DNA from: Burkholderiaceae bacterium 26
Lineage (GTDB): Bacteria; Pseudomonadota; Gammaproteobacteria; Burkholderiales; Burkholderiaceae
Assembly (NCBI GenBank): GCA_000955795.1
Contig: JYOB01000009.1
Location: forward strand, 227,726-291,725
DNA: 64,000 nucleotides
Direction: 5' to 3'
The notes beneath the pieces were generated by a model. The model made no database searches and was not told the DNA's origin. It worked only from the letters and a program-made list of their open reading frames with translations. A program made the translations under genes and the position numbers. This document shows positions 37,310-45,813 of the stretch, piece by piece. Numbering within the stretch: position 1 is the stretch's first letter; the number at the start of each line of letters is the position of its first letter.

Positions 37310-38023
37310 TTGCCCAACGCCCCCATCCACACGCCCACCATCTTGTTGATCGGCGCCTCACGGGGTCTTGGCTATGCCATGGCCGCCGAATTCCTGAAAA
37401 ACGGATGGAATGTCGTGGGCACGGTCCGCGCCGGCAGCAGCCGGACGCTCTTGCATGATCTCGCCAATGCGCATCCGGGCCGGGTCGCGATCGAAACGCT
37501 GGATATCACGCGGCCCGAGCAGATCCAGGCCCTGCGTGAGCGCCTGTCCGGCCGGATGTTCGACGTTCTGTTCGTCAATGCGGGGACGACCAATCCGGAT
37601 CCGACGCAGACCATCGGCGAGGTCTCCACAGAGGATTTCGTAGCGCTGATGATTACCAATGCGCTCAGCCCGATGCGCGTGGTCGAACGCATGGCCGATC
37701 TTGTTCCGCCGGCCGGCCTGATCGGGATCATGTCGTCAGGGCAAGGCAGCATTGCCGACAACGAATCCGGCCAGCGCGAACTCTATCGTGGCAGCAAAGC
37801 GGCGCTGAACCAGTTCATGCGCAGCTTCGCAGCGCGCCAGGCGCACACGCCGTTGGCCATGCTGCTGATCGCCCCGGGTTGGGTACGCACCGACCTCGGT
37901 GGCCCCGAGGGCCGATTGTCAATCGAGGAAAGCGTTCCGGGCGTCGTGAACGTGATTTTGAACAAACTGGGGCGGCCCGGCCTCGAATATCTCGACTATC
38001 GCGGCAGGACTGTCCGCTGGTGA
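37310..38023 (+). CDS. Short-chain dehydrogenase/reductase
   Basis: A 237-residue classical SDR. The cofactor motif is LLIGASRGLGYAMA (TGxxxGxG type), FVNAGTTNP takes the NAG position, a serine lies in GIMSSGQGS, and the catalytic YRGSK carries the Y-x3-K pair. I chose TTG 37310 because GGAG lies 6 bases upstream and no ATG fits; the protein starts LPNAPIHTPTILL. The substrate is unknown. The divergent LysR neighbour suggests small-molecule control. Confidence 0.85.
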   Translation: MPNAPIHTPTILLIGASRGLGYAMAAEFLKNGWNVVGTVRAGSSRTLLHDLANAHPGRVAIETLDITRPEQIQALRERLSGRMFDVLFVNAGTTNPDPTQTIGEVSTEDFVALMITNALSPMRVVERMADLVPPAGLIGIMSSGQGSIADNESGQRELYRGSKAALNQFMRSFAARQAHTPLAMLLIAPGWVRTDLGGPEGRLSIEESVPGVVNVILNKLGRPGLEYLDYRGRTVRW

Positions 38024-38089
38024 TTGGGATCGGCCGTTTTGGAGAAAACGGCTTTCCACGTGCTTGCCGCACGATGCCAGAGGATGCGC

Positions 38090-38416
38090 TCAACGATCCG
38101 ACCGCTCGACCACGACCTCGCTGACCTGAATCACCGGTGCGATGTCGGTGTAATTGGCAATGTCGCCCAGGATCTCGGCGCCGTGCTCTTGCATGGCGAC
38201 CTGAAAGGCTTCAGTCGAATCACAGATCAACGCGCACATCGCCACGAAGGCAGGCGGTGTACCGGGCGCTCCACTGGCCAAGCCTTTTTCGACGGTGTAG
38301 TAGGCGCATGCAGTGCCCAACCTTGCCTTCACCATCGGCATGTGCCGGTCGCGGTAATAGGCGTGGTCGAAACGCGCGCCTTCGGAGTACGAGTACATCA
38401 CGGTGACCTTGATCAT
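38090..38416 (-). CDS. EthD-family protein
   Basis: A 108-residue ferredoxin-like alpha+beta barrel protein of the EthD family: MIKVTVMYSYSEGARFDHAYYRDRHMPMVKARLG and later FQVAMQEHGAEILGDIANYTDI. Members often accompany oxidoreductase genes; some help in ring or ether degradation. It faces the SDR gene convergently, 66 bases away. Role unknown. The 273-base gap to 38689 contains no clear gene. Confidence 0.85.
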   Translation of the reverse strand: MIKVTVMYSYSEGARFDHAYYRDRHMPMVKARLGTACAYYTVEKGLASGAPGTPPAFVAMCALICDSTEAFQVAMQEHGAEILGDIANYTDIAPVIQVSEVVVERSDR

Positions 38417-38689
38417 GCGGCTCTTCTTCTCCTTGCCATCATTGGCATCGTCGCCGAGAGATTCTCGTGACTGCTGGCGATCATACCGTCTTGAGCTTGA
38501 CGGGGCTTGGGGCGTCCGTTCGGGCCAAACTGGAAAGCCCGCTACGCCAGCATGCTCATCGTCCTGAAGACCGACGATGCCAAAGAGCCGGTCGTGGCTC
38601 GGGCGATCAAGCTGCGCAAGTCAACAGACATCTGCGCTGAGGTCGTTCCATAAGGCGCCGGCTAAGCATTCATGTGCCGCCCGCCAGCG

Positions 38690-39202
38690 TCATCTGGCTC
38701 GCTTCAGCACAATTTCTCCGGAGCCCCCTCCCGAGGCGGCGGGCGTGGTCCATCGCAATTCATCTCCCGAGAGAACGAACGGCCTGCGCTGCTCTACCCC
38801 GTTCCAGTTCGGGAATGTGCTCGTCTCAATGCGGAAGGTGATGGTTCTGTCCGCTTCATTTACGACGTACCTCCCAAAGTGCGCAATCGAACCTTGCGCT
38901 ACCGCGCGATACTCGTCCGCACTGCCCTTCATGCGGTCGTTGGTGACGTACTTTGGCAGGTCGGCGCGTGAGTTCACCAGCGCGTAGTGACCGTGGCCGT
39001 CAAAGATGACAAGGCCCTGCGGATTTGGCCCATACATGGGTGCGCGACTGCCGTCTGGGCGAACAGTATCGACCGAGACATACGTCCAGGCGCCGGCCAG
39101 TTGCTCATCAAGCGGCTTTTCGCCCAATGCGACGCAGGATTGAAGCGCTAGTCCTGTAAGCACAAACATTGAAACCGTGATGAAGGTGTAAAAGCGTTTC
39201 AT
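38690..39202 (-). CDS. Lipocalin-like domain lipoprotein
   Basis: A 170-residue protein. It has a lipoprotein signal (MFVLTGLALQSC, lipid cysteine about residue 23), then LAGAWTYVSVDTVRPDGSRAPMYGPNPQGLVIFDGHGHYALV. That opening matches lipocalin-like domain proteins, small beta-barrels of unknown ligand. GGAGGGG lies about 7 bases before ATG 39202. It would be tethered to the cell envelope. No operon partner is visible. Confidence 0.82.
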   Translation of the reverse strand: MKRFYTFITVSMFVLTGLALQSCVALGEKPLDEQLAGAWTYVSVDTVRPDGSRAPMYGPNPQGLVIFDGHGHYALVNSRADLPKYVTNDRMKGSADEYRAVAQGSIAHFGRYVVNEADRTITFRIETSTFPNWNGVEQRRPFVLSGDELRWTTPAASGGGSGEIVLKRAR

Positions 39203-39429
39203 TCGCCCCTCCGCTCGAGCAATGCCGACCGTAACACCCAATATAGGCCGCAAGCCAGAAAAGACGAACGCGAGCCCGCCCCGTTGCGCTTCCTCGGCCC
39301 GCCGGAGGGACTGTCATAAGCGGTACGCTGCACTCCTCACGCCAAGGCAAGCAGAAGCTGCTGTAAGCCCCCCCTGCCCCCTGTCGATACTCACGACGAC
39401 GTCTACGTGCCGAACGACGATAGCTGGTC

Positions 39430-39722
39430 AGTCCGTGTCGTATCGAGCGCAGGCATTGAGGCACTTTCTTCAGGACGCGTTGCCAGCAGCAGCGAAAGCG
39501 GCATATCTGGCGGTGCAATCAAACCCGAGCCACAGCATCAACTACGTCATCTTGATCGGACCATTGGTCGGCCTCAATCGGCTGGACGAAGCGCGAATTG
39601 CCGCGGCGCGCGTGCTTGAATTGCAACCGACTTTCCGCCTCGAGCGACAGTTCAGCGGAGTCGACTGCGCGCCCGCGCTCGCCTCGGAACTGGGCCAAGC
39701 GTTGAGCTTGGCGGGATTGCCC
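39430..39722 (+). pseudogene. Fragment of a TPR-containing regulator or cyclase C-terminus
   Basis: In this frame, residues AYLAVQSNPSHSINYVILIGPLVGLNRLDEARIAAARVLELQPTFRL read as the end of a TPR-type transcriptional regulator or adenylate-cyclase-like protein (alternating helices, repeated alanine/leucine, LQPTFRL ending). No start or upstream domain is present, and the flanks do not continue the similarity. I call it a decayed 3' remnant. The full 39203-39862 gap otherwise contains no gene. Confidence 0.5.
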
Positions 39723-39862
39723 GGATGGCTGAAAGCGCGCTCCAGATGCTTCTGCGCTGCGCGCCCACCGGAATCGCCGATGTGGGCGTTTCTTGGCTGG
39801 AACGCATCGGCCACGACAAGACCGTGCACAGGTCTGCGGAACACCGCCGTAACTTACCGTCA

Positions 39863-40342
39863 TTACGATTTCAGAGGTTTGACCATCAGTCGTCGCGGCC
39901 CAGCCCCCTCCTGGGCTAGCTTATCCAGCGGATTGCGCAGGCGACACCGGTCGATCGACAAGCAGCCACAGCCAATACAATCGTCCAATGTGTCGCGCAG
40001 CTTCTTGAGTTGAGCGATGCGCTCATCAAGATCGCTGCGCCATGTCGTCGACAATCGCGACCACGCTTCGCGGTCCGGAATGCTGCCCTTGGGCAGTTCG
40101 TCCAGCCCGGCCGCTATCTCACCCAACGAAATTCCGACACGCTGCGCCACACGCACAAACGCTACGCGGCGCAGGACGTCGCGCGAATATCGACGCTGGT
40201 TGCCTGTCGTGCGGTGACTCTCGATGAGGCCTTTGGCCTCATAGAAATGCAGTGTCGACACAGGTACGCCGCTGCGGCGGGATACCTCACCCACGCTCAA
40301 CGTGAGCGGAATACCCATTTCTTCCAAGGGATGCTTTTTCAT
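39863..40342 (-). CDS. soxR: SoxR redox-sensing MerR-family regulator
   Basis: A 159-residue MerR-type regulator. The HTH is LSVGEVSRRSGVPVSTLHFYEAKGLIESHRTTGNQRRYSRDVLRRV, and the [2Fe-2S] cluster motif is C122-x2-C125-x-C127-x5-C133, exactly the SoxR spacing. It is oxidised by superoxide or redox-cycling compounds and then activates a promoter with an over-long spacer. ATG 40342 follows GAGG. It is divergent from a monooxygenase-like gene, with a SoxR box between them. Confidence 0.95.
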   Translation of the reverse strand: MKKHPLEEMGIPLTLSVGEVSRRSGVPVSTLHFYEAKGLIESHRTTGNQRRYSRDVLRRVAFVRVAQRVGISLGEIAAGLDELPKGSIPDREAWSRLSTTWRSDLDERIAQLKKLRDTLDDCIGCGCLSIDRCRLRNPLDKLAQEGAGPRRLMVKPLKS

Positions 40343-40353
40343 GCGCGAACCTC

Positions 40354-40384
40354 TTGACCTCAACCTTACTTGAGATTTTAGAGT
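40354..40384 (+). promoter_or_regulatory. SoxR-box promoter with 19-bp spacer
   Basis: CTCAACCTTACTTGAG (40359-40374) is a SoxR-type dyad lying between a -35 TTGACC (40354-40359) and a -10-like TAGAGT (40379-40384). The 19-bp gap is the extended spacing typical of MerR-family targets. It drives the monooxygenase-like gene to the right, and SoxR starts 11 bases to the left. Confidence 0.85.
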
Positions 40385-40425
40385 ACGGCGGTATCTTTTA
40401 TCCACGCCTAATGACGAGGTTCAGC

Positions 40426-40773
40426 ATGACATCCGCACAAGCTTCCGACAACTCACACATGGCGGTTTTCCGCATTGGTCGCTTCGCCGTACCGGCTGCC
40501 GCGATGCCGGCTTTCATGGAGCGCATCCAGCAAGCGAGGGCCCTGCTCGCCGCCCAACCAGGTTGCCTGAAAAGCTCAGTGCTGACGCACACCGCTGGCA
40601 CCACCGAGTTCAACGTGGTGTCCATCGTCGAATGGACCAGCCTCCAAGCGATGGAGGCCGCGAAATCCGCGATTGAGGCGCGGCAGATTCAGGAAGGGTT
40701 CGATCCGGAAACGTTCCGTCGTGACCTCGGCATCAGGGCCGATACGGCTGTGTATACGGTCGCACCAAGTTAA
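40426..40773 (+). CDS. Antibiotic-biosynthesis-monooxygenase (ABM) domain protein, SoxR target
   Basis: A 115-residue dimeric alpha+beta-barrel protein of the ABM type: MAVFRIGRFAVPAAAMPAFMERIQQARALLAAQPGCLKSS and VSIVEWTSLQAMEAA. ABM proteins include small quinol monooxygenases. Control by SoxR suggests a role in redox-cycling compound stress. ATG 40426 has GAGG about 7 bases upstream. It probably has its own transcript ending in the chemoreceptor remnant. Confidence 0.87.
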   Translation: MTSAQASDNSHMAVFRIGRFAVPAAAMPAFMERIQQARALLAAQPGCLKSSVLTHTAGTTEFNVVSIVEWTSLQAMEAAKSAIEARQIQEGFDPETFRRDLGIRADTAVYTVAPS

Positions 40774-41680
40774 GCAAGGCGCGGTATTGAGCGCCTCGCC
40801 TTGCCATTCTCACCGCGCTGACCAGCGCTTTAGGCCGTTCCGACCGGCGCCGCATCATGTGCACGCTGCTGTCCAAGCGGAAGAATGCGACTGAATCGCG
40901 AAGCTGGCGCCCATGATCCTCTAACGAAGCAGACGCTGACGCAGCCTGCTCCACGAGCGCGGCATTCTGCTGCGTCATCTCATCCATCTGGGCAATCGCA
41001 AGGTTGATCTGCTCGGTACCTCTGCTCTGTTCAACTGAAGCTACGGCGATCTCGCTCATGATGTCTGTAACGCGCGCAATAGCGGTTGTCACCTCAGACA
41101 TTGTCGCCCGGCCTCAGACGCCAATTGGGCACCATCTTCAAGCTCACGACCTTCCCAACCACGACACTGCCCTTCTGAGCGATGTTGCCAGCGCTGCTCG
41201 CCAGCGTGCTTCCCTGCTGGGCGTTGTCGGCGTTCTGCCGGACAGTCGCAGTGAGCTCTTCCATGCTGGAGGCTGCTTCTTCCAGCGAGTCCGCCTGTTC
41301 TTCTGTGCACGTCGATAGTTCGAGATTGCCCGCTGCGATTTGGCCGGTTGCAGACGCCATCGTGTCAGCACCCCGTGCGCACATGACCGACGACGCGCAA
41401 GAGGCTTGCGTTCATCTCACTCAGTGCACGCAAGAGGCGACCGGTTTCATCTTTGCCGTGGGTATTGATTTGCTGCGTCAAATCTCCGCGTGCCACAGCC
41501 TCGGTTGCCGAGACAGCAAAGCTGAGCGGCACAGTAATGCTGCGCGTGATGAAGAATGCAAGCATGACTGCGGCAACGATGGCAACAATCGTCACCACGA
41601 TAATCGTTTGCTCTGCGATTTGCGCAAGATGGGTGACCGTCTCGCCCTGCGCAGGCACCGAATCGGCAAGGCAATGGACA
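40733..41680 (-). pseudogene. Decayed methyl-accepting chemotaxis receptor
   Basis: Three reading frames in sequence show chemoreceptor parts. The first has a membrane segment and HAMP ([59 protein letters not shown]). A second frame has the N-side methylation helix ([44 protein letters not shown]). A third has the C-side helix (AIARVTDIMSEIAVASVEQSRGTEQINLAIAQMDEMTQQNAALVEQAAS). The periplasmic sensor and the signalling-tip region (about 55-60 residues) are missing, and at least two frameshifts break it. It cannot make a receptor. Confidence 0.88.
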
Positions 41681-41687
41681 AATGCGC

Positions 41688-42566
41688 CTATACAGTGGCC
41701 GTAGGAGCCGCTGGGGCAGCAGCAGGCACCTTGTATCGGTTGTAGCCCCACAGGTATTGCTGAGGAAACCGCCTGACCATCTCTTCCATTTCTGCATTGA
41801 TCCAGGCAGCCTGAGCTTCGGCGCCGTCGGGAAGCGGCCCGGTCAGGCGCTTCACGTGCATCCGCCAGCCGCGCCCGCCGGGCAGGCGCTCGCCGGCGGC
41901 GATGATCAGGGGCGCGTTCGTCTGCTTGGCGAGCTTGCCTGGCAGCGTCATGGTGTACGCCGGCCGGCCAAAGAACGGGACCCATACACCATCGCCCTTC
42001 GGGGCTTGATCGGGAAGAAGGCCGACCGCGTCCCCCTGGCGCAAGGCGCGTACGAACGATCGAACGCCTTCAGAGGTTGCTGGCACCGCCTTCAGGTTCG
42101 AAGTCGCGCGCACGGCATCCAGCAGGCCGCGCAGCACGGCTTTGCGGTGCGGGCGAAACATGATCGTCAATGGAATGCGTTGTGCCATATAGCGTGCAGC
42201 CAGCTCAAAGCAACCCAGGTGGGGCGTGAGCATGATGAGTCCATTGCGCTCGGCCAGAGCCTCCTCGATGACGTGCCAGTCCTCGCAAGTCACCTGGGCC
42301 ATGCATGCATCGCTACGAAACCAGACCCGTGGCAGTTCGCTCATCATTGCACCGGTTTCTGCTGCTGCCTGCCGCGCAAAGCGGGGCGCTTCGAAGCCGG
42401 CCTGCGCAGCATTGCGCTGGACATGGCGGCGATATCCACCGGGTAAGGCATAGAGGAGCCGCCCGCCCGCGCGTCCGATGCTGTGGATGACAGCTAGCGG
42501 CAGCGAGGAGAACAGCCTCAAGAGAACAGGTAGCGCGCGCTGAGCGAACTGGGATGGGTGATGCAC
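41688..42566 (-). CDS. LpxL/HtrB-like lipid A acyltransferase family protein
   Basis: A 292-residue lysophospholipid-acyltransferase-like protein of the lipid A acyltransferase family. The catalytic H-x4-E lies in LTPHLGCFELAARYMA; other family segments are IMFRPHRKAVLRGLLDA, AVGLLPDQAPKGDGVWVPFFGRPAYTMTLPGKLA and QYLWGYNRYKVP. It would transfer an acyl chain to lipid A precursor or another envelope lipid at the inner membrane. The chemoreceptor remnant lies just after its stop. Confidence 0.88.
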   Translation of the reverse strand: MHHPSQFAQRALPVLLRLFSSLPLAVIHSIGRAGGRLLYALPGGYRRHVQRNAAQAGFEAPRFARQAAAETGAMMSELPRVWFRSDACMAQVTCEDWHVIEEALAERNGLIMLTPHLGCFELAARYMAQRIPLTIMFRPHRKAVLRGLLDAVRATSNLKAVPATSEGVRSFVRALRQGDAVGLLPDQAPKGDGVWVPFFGRPAYTMTLPGKLAKQTNAPLIIAAGERLPGGRGWRMHVKRLTGPLPDGAEAQAAWINAEMEEMVRRFPQQYLWGYNRYKVPAAAPAAPTATV

Positions 42567-42662
42567 GGTGTTGCACTCCTGGTGCCAGTTGCCTGACGCG
42601 CCGCCAGGCGTTTCTCAGAGCCTCGGCCAAGACACCGGAGCCTAGCGAACCAATGAAGGCGC

Positions 42663-42875
42663 TTACTCTTCCATCGACCATCCCGGGTTGGGCACGTTTT
42701 TCCCTTCGCGATAGGTCCAGTTCGCGCCGCACGTGCGGCATGCAAACGTGCTCACCGTGACGGCCGCTGTCTTGGAAGCTTTGATGCGCTGGGTGTCGGT
42801 GATTCGTAAGAAGGCATGGCCTGACGCACCAAGTCGGTGGACTTCAATCGCAAGGCAAGCGCGGCAGAGTGTCAT
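42663..42875 (-). CDS. Small zinc-ribbon-like protein of unknown function
   Basis: About 70 residues from ATG 42875. Two Cys pairs occur, one near the start (MTLCRACLAIEV) and a second (FACRTCGANWTYREGKN), a zinc-ribbon pattern. An upstream in-frame start (42923) would add 16 residues and lacks a better ribosome site. No domain name can be given. It heads a block of small unknown genes on this strand. Confidence 0.6.
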   Translation of the reverse strand: MTLCRACLAIEVHRLGASGHAFLRITDTQRIKASKTAAVTVSTFACRTCGANWTYREGKNVPNPGWSMEE

Positions 42876-42943
42876 GCCAATTTCTCTCTCAAATAACGTG
42901 GGCGCGATGTAGCGCGCGAGCATTCGTCCGCTTCGTCTGCGGT

Positions 42944-43198
42944 CTAGACGCCAAAGACAGGAGCGCCGTACTTCAACAGCAATTGCTCGATCTGGCTCAG
43001 GTCATCAGTGCGCGGTGTTCTGTCTTCTGTCACGCGTGACGGCCCGCCATAGACGGCAGCAACATGCCTGCGCACGGTCAGTACATCATTGGCCGGTGGC
43101 GCGACGATGACGGCATCACCAGGTACGTGTCGATAGCTGCCATCTTTCCAGCCCTCGGGCGTTAGATGCAGTTCTTCCCATTCTTCGCTAACAGACAT
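42944..43198 (-). CDS. Small protein of unknown function
   Basis: An 84-residue acidic protein beginning MSVSEEWEELHLTPEGWKDGSYRHVPGDAVIVAPPANDVLTVRRHV. AGGAAGGAAA lies about 6 bases before the ATG, a strong ribosome site. No domain, signal or membrane segment is recognised. It faces the same way as its unknown neighbours and is about 70 bases from the zinc-ribbon gene. Confidence 0.65.
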   Translation of the reverse strand: MSVSEEWEELHLTPEGWKDGSYRHVPGDAVIVAPPANDVLTVRRHVAAVYGGPSRVTEDRTPRTDDLSQIEQLLLKYGAPVFGV

Positions 43199-43281
43199 GG
43201 TGATTTCCTTCCTGTTGACTGCTGGGTTGCGCCTGCTCTTGCCGCAAGCGGAAAAAAGCCGCGCGGGGCGGCTTGAGCGGT

Positions 43282-43512
43282 TCAGTTCTTGTGATGGGGT
43301 GCCAGACGTGCGATGGCTGCTCTTCCTGCAACCCGGGCAGCATTCGTTGCGAGTGCTTCCGTTCCATGTACGTTGTGGCGCATCGAGACGTTGGCGAGGA
43401 TACGTTCCGTGCCATCCCTATACTCATTGATGAGATAGGTGGCAAACCAGACGCCGGGTTCTTGTTCAATTGGGTACACGGACACCGTGTACGGGGAGTC
43501 GATTTTGTTCAA
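43282..43512 (-). CDS. Small protein of unknown function, member of the cold-shock-neighbourhood family
   Basis: Up to 76 residues: SPYTVSVYPIEQEPGVWFATYLINEYRDGTERILANVSMRHNVHGTEALATNAARVAGRAAIARL. The start is doubtful: TTG 43512 is the only upstream candidate and the open frame continues about 60 bases further without ATG, so the 5' end may be lost. The pattern (short strand, then helix with A-x-x-A-A-R) loosely resembles the small proteins at 45003 and 45814. The gap 43513-43805 holds no convincing gene. Confidence 0.5.
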   Translation of the reverse strand: MNKIDSPYTVSVYPIEQEPGVWFATYLINEYRDGTERILANVSMRHNVHGTEALATNAARVAGRAAIARLAPHHKN

Positions 43513-43805
43513 TACACTGCTGAATTTCGGGCGAGAGCTGATGCAGGCGTGGAACGCCTGAGCAAACCAGTTCCTGCTGATGAGCTACGCCACGATGGGT
43601 AGGGCCAACGCCTTTGGGTCATGCATACAAATGCACGGCGCAAGCTATTGGCAACGAGGTGACCGTACTTGCGTAGGCTGGCACGCCTAGTACATGCGCG
43701 CTGCGTACGGAGCGGATAAACCGCCGGTCAGGTAGGTGATGGACCGTGTGGTCCAAGATGATTCGGGTGTACGCCCGACGGGTGGCCAGCGATTGATTAG
43801 TCTTC

Positions 43806-44015
43806 TTACCAGGCACCCAGCCCGATCAATTCGAATAACGGGTAAAGGTTGCGCATGGTAACAGCTTCTCGCAATTCCTGCTCTGTGAGCCGCCTCAATG
43901 GCTCGCGTGAATGCGACTGCTCGACTGTTACAACCAAACGCGGCGGTGTATGGGCAACATGGAACGTTTGCAAAGCGCGGTCGCATCCACATTCATGGCT
44001 TATTTCCGGGTTCAT
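43806..44015 (-). CDS. Small protein of unknown function
   Basis: About 69 residues from ATG 44015: MNPEISHECGCDRALQTFHVAHTPPRLVVTVEQSH and ending NLYPLFELIGLGAW. An AAAGG lies just before the ATG, and a longer frame starts at 44054. The C-x-C near the start is its only striking feature. It is divergent from the cold-shock gene, with which it shares a 176-base promoter region. Confidence 0.5.
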   Translation of the reverse strand: MNPEISHECGCDRALQTFHVAHTPPRLVVTVEQSHSREPLRRLTEQELREAVTMRNLYPLFELIGLGAW

Positions 44016-44191
44016 CGCCTTTTTGATTGACAGGACCTTGTGAGCCCGGTACAAGTTGCGCCGCAGGCTTTTGAAGCAGTTACTCCGATGTTTTGGGTTG
44101 TCACGTTAGGCGATACCTTTTCTCATTGTTCCTTCCTTGATTGTCATGCCTGGTGAGCATGGGCTCGACCAGAACATTTAGGGAATCCAAC

Positions 44192-44395
44192 ATGGAAACC
44201 GGTATCGTAAAGTGGTTCAACGACTCCAAGGGCTTCGGCTTCATCACCCCTGACGCAGGCGGCAACGATCTGTTTGCTCATTTCTCTGAGGTTCAGGGCA
44301 ATGGCTTCAAGTCGCTCCAAGAGGGGCAGAAAGTCAGCTTTGTATCGGGCGTAGGCCAGAAAGGCCCGGTCGCGACCAAGATTACGGCGAACTGA
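44192..44395 (+). CDS. Cold-shock domain protein (CspA family)
   Basis: A 67-residue single-domain cold-shock protein: [50 protein letters not shown]. The RNP1 motif KGFGFI and RNP2 motif DLFAHF are intact. It binds single-stranded RNA/DNA as an RNA chaperone. GGGAA lies before ATG 44192. The upstream region of more than 100 bases has room for a long 5' leader, as in cold-inducible csp mRNAs, but I cannot show that it is one. Confidence 0.95.
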   Translation: METGIVKWFNDSKGFGFITPDAGGNDLFAHFSEVQGNGFKSLQEGQKVSFVSGVGQKGPVATKITAN

Positions 44396-44412
44396 TCCGT
44401 CTCGCGCGCAAT

Positions 44413-44442
44413 AAAAAAACCCCGCCACGCGGGGTTTTTTTT
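44413..44442 (+). terminator. Terminator of the cold-shock gene
   Basis: CCCCGC (44420-44425) and GCGGGG (44429-44434) pair around a 3-base loop, flanked by seven A and eight T. It is a textbook intrinsic terminator 18 bases after the stop. Confidence 0.93.
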
Positions 44443-44584
44443 CGTCGCTCACTCATCTGGCGCCAGCCCCGACACGCAGCCGTGCATATATGGGAGTACA
44501 GTGGGCCCCACCATCCTCCTGTTCCGCACACGGACGTTCGCCCGTTGATGCTCCGACTGGCGATGTAAGTCATGGAGATCCGTG

Positions 44585-44911
44585 ATGCTCGACCTTGTCG
44601 CATTTACCAAGCCGGTGCTCGATGAAATTACCGGGCAGGATGTGCGGACCTGGCACTCCGAATCGAGTGTGCTCGGCGCAAACTGGCAAGTGCCTCAGTT
44701 CGATAGCCGTATCTGGCACGTGAGGACGTTGACGATCGCGTTTACGCACGATGCCATGAGTCAGTTGATGCACGCAGACCGGCAAGACCTCGGTCAGTTG
44801 CAGCGCATGCTTGACCGTTTTCTACGGGCGCAGTTGGGCGTGCATACCCAAGCGGATCGTGGAGATCGGATGCTCGTGATCACCGTCGATCATTTGGGGA
44901 CGGACTCATAA
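44585..44911 (+). CDS. Protein of unknown function
   Basis: A 108-residue protein starting MLDLVAFTKPVLDEITGQDVRTWHSESSVLGANWQVPQFDSRIWHVRTLTIAF and ending RMLVITVDHLGTDS. GGAGATCC precedes the ATG at 44585 (a GTG is 3 bases earlier). No domain is recognised, and no signal or membrane segment is visible. It opens a rightward row of small unknown genes after the cold-shock terminator. Confidence 0.6.
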   Translation: MLDLVAFTKPVLDEITGQDVRTWHSESSVLGANWQVPQFDSRIWHVRTLTIAFTHDAMSQLMHADRQDLGQLQRMLDRFLRAQLGVHTQADRGDRMLVITVDHLGTDS

Positions 44912-45002
44912 CTGCCCCCGGCCAATCAGCAGATTGCTGTGGCCAGTCAATGTCGATATCCAGCCGGGTATCGATCACGCCCACCATCGGTTGGAGCCAT
45001 TC

Positions 45003-45287
45003 ATGAACGCAAGCCCGTCAGCCACGTACAAAGGTTTCGACCTGTATCCATTGGTGTACAGGACCGAGATTGCCCAGTCTTGGCCGCGCAAGCGTGCCGA
45101 TCGTACATTCAACGCATCTGTAGTGATCTGCCTAGCAGGTCATCAACCTGGAGCCGAGCATTCGCGCGTTTTTCGAATGACACCCACCGCTTGGGAGAAT
45201 GTCGGGACCGCGAGGCGGGGGGCGCTGAAGTTCGGCGAAGACGTCATCAATGGCCTGGTACCCGGCGAATCGGTGGCGTCGCTGTGA
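45003..45287 (+). CDS. Small unknown protein, YKGFDxYPL family member A
   Basis: 94 residues: YKGFDLYPLVYRTEIAQSWPRKRADRTFNASVVICLAGHQPGAEHSRVFRM, then TAWENVGTARRGALKFGEDVINGLVPGES. It has exactly the same length as the gene at 45814 and matches it throughout (YKGFDVYPLIY, EHSRIF, ARRAA, PGKS). The two are clear paralogues flanking one gene. ATG 45003 follows GGAG. Function is unknown; the fold looks like a short beta segment plus a helix. Confidence 0.72.
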   Translation: MNASPSATYKGFDLYPLVYRTEIAQSWPRKRADRTFNASVVICLAGHQPGAEHSRVFRMTPTAWENVGTARRGALKFGEDVINGLVPGESVASL

Positions 45288-45372
45288 CAGGCGCGGCGTA
45301 TTTCTGAAGCCCCTGCTTTTTTGATATTGCGTTGGCGAGGCGTATTGCTCGCATGACAAGCCAGGAAGCAAG

Positions 45373-45717
45373 ATGATTCATGCGACCGACAAGACCAGCT
45401 TTCTCTGCACACTTCCCGGAGCGGCAAAAGACATGGCGTACTCCATCACTGTGGGCTTTGTCCGCGATGGAGAGCCGAACTGCGTCCAGTTCACCAGTTT
45501 CGTGGGGGAAGGAAGGCGGTCCTTCAGGGTGTTGGCGAACGCGACGGATTTAGCCTCGGCAGCCAGGGGCGGCATTGAAAGCTTGTGTCGCCTGGCCATC
45601 GCGCAAGTTATCCGAGACAGCCTCCACGCGAAAACCGCACAAGGTGACCATACCCTCGATATGCACGTGCAGCCTTGGCAAGGAGATCTCAAACCAGCGG
45701 GATCACGTGGCGCATAA
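45373..45717 (+). CDS. Protein of unknown function between two paralogues
   Basis: A 114-residue protein: AYSITVGFVRDGEPNCVQFTSFVGEGRRSFRVLANATDLASAARGGIESLCRLAI, ending MHVQPWQGDLKPAGSRGA. AGGAAGCAAG directly precedes the ATG. The strand-turn-helix order (YSITV..., then SAARGGIE) echoes the flanking YKGFD family but similarity is weak. No domain or signal is recognised. Confidence 0.62.
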   Translation: MIHATDKTSFLCTLPGAAKDMAYSITVGFVRDGEPNCVQFTSFVGEGRRSFRVLANATDLASAARGGIESLCRLAIAQVIRDSLHAKTAQGDHTLDMHVQPWQGDLKPAGSRGA

Positions 45718-45813
45718 ATGGCCGCGCCGTCCGCATTCGCTCGTTCGCGGATAGTCCAATGGAGCAAGCGGAAAGAGCGTACAGTGAGGCCACCCCTTTC
45801 AACGGAGATTGCT

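Noticed and set aside
38551..38653. Short plus-strand frame with a MLIVLKTDDAKEP start
   Set aside because: It loosely recalls a YCII-type opening but is only about 33 residues with no family core, so it is not supported as a gene or pseudogene.
44060..44191. CspA-type RNA thermosensor
   Set aside because: The leader length fits, but I cannot show conserved structure; not claimed.
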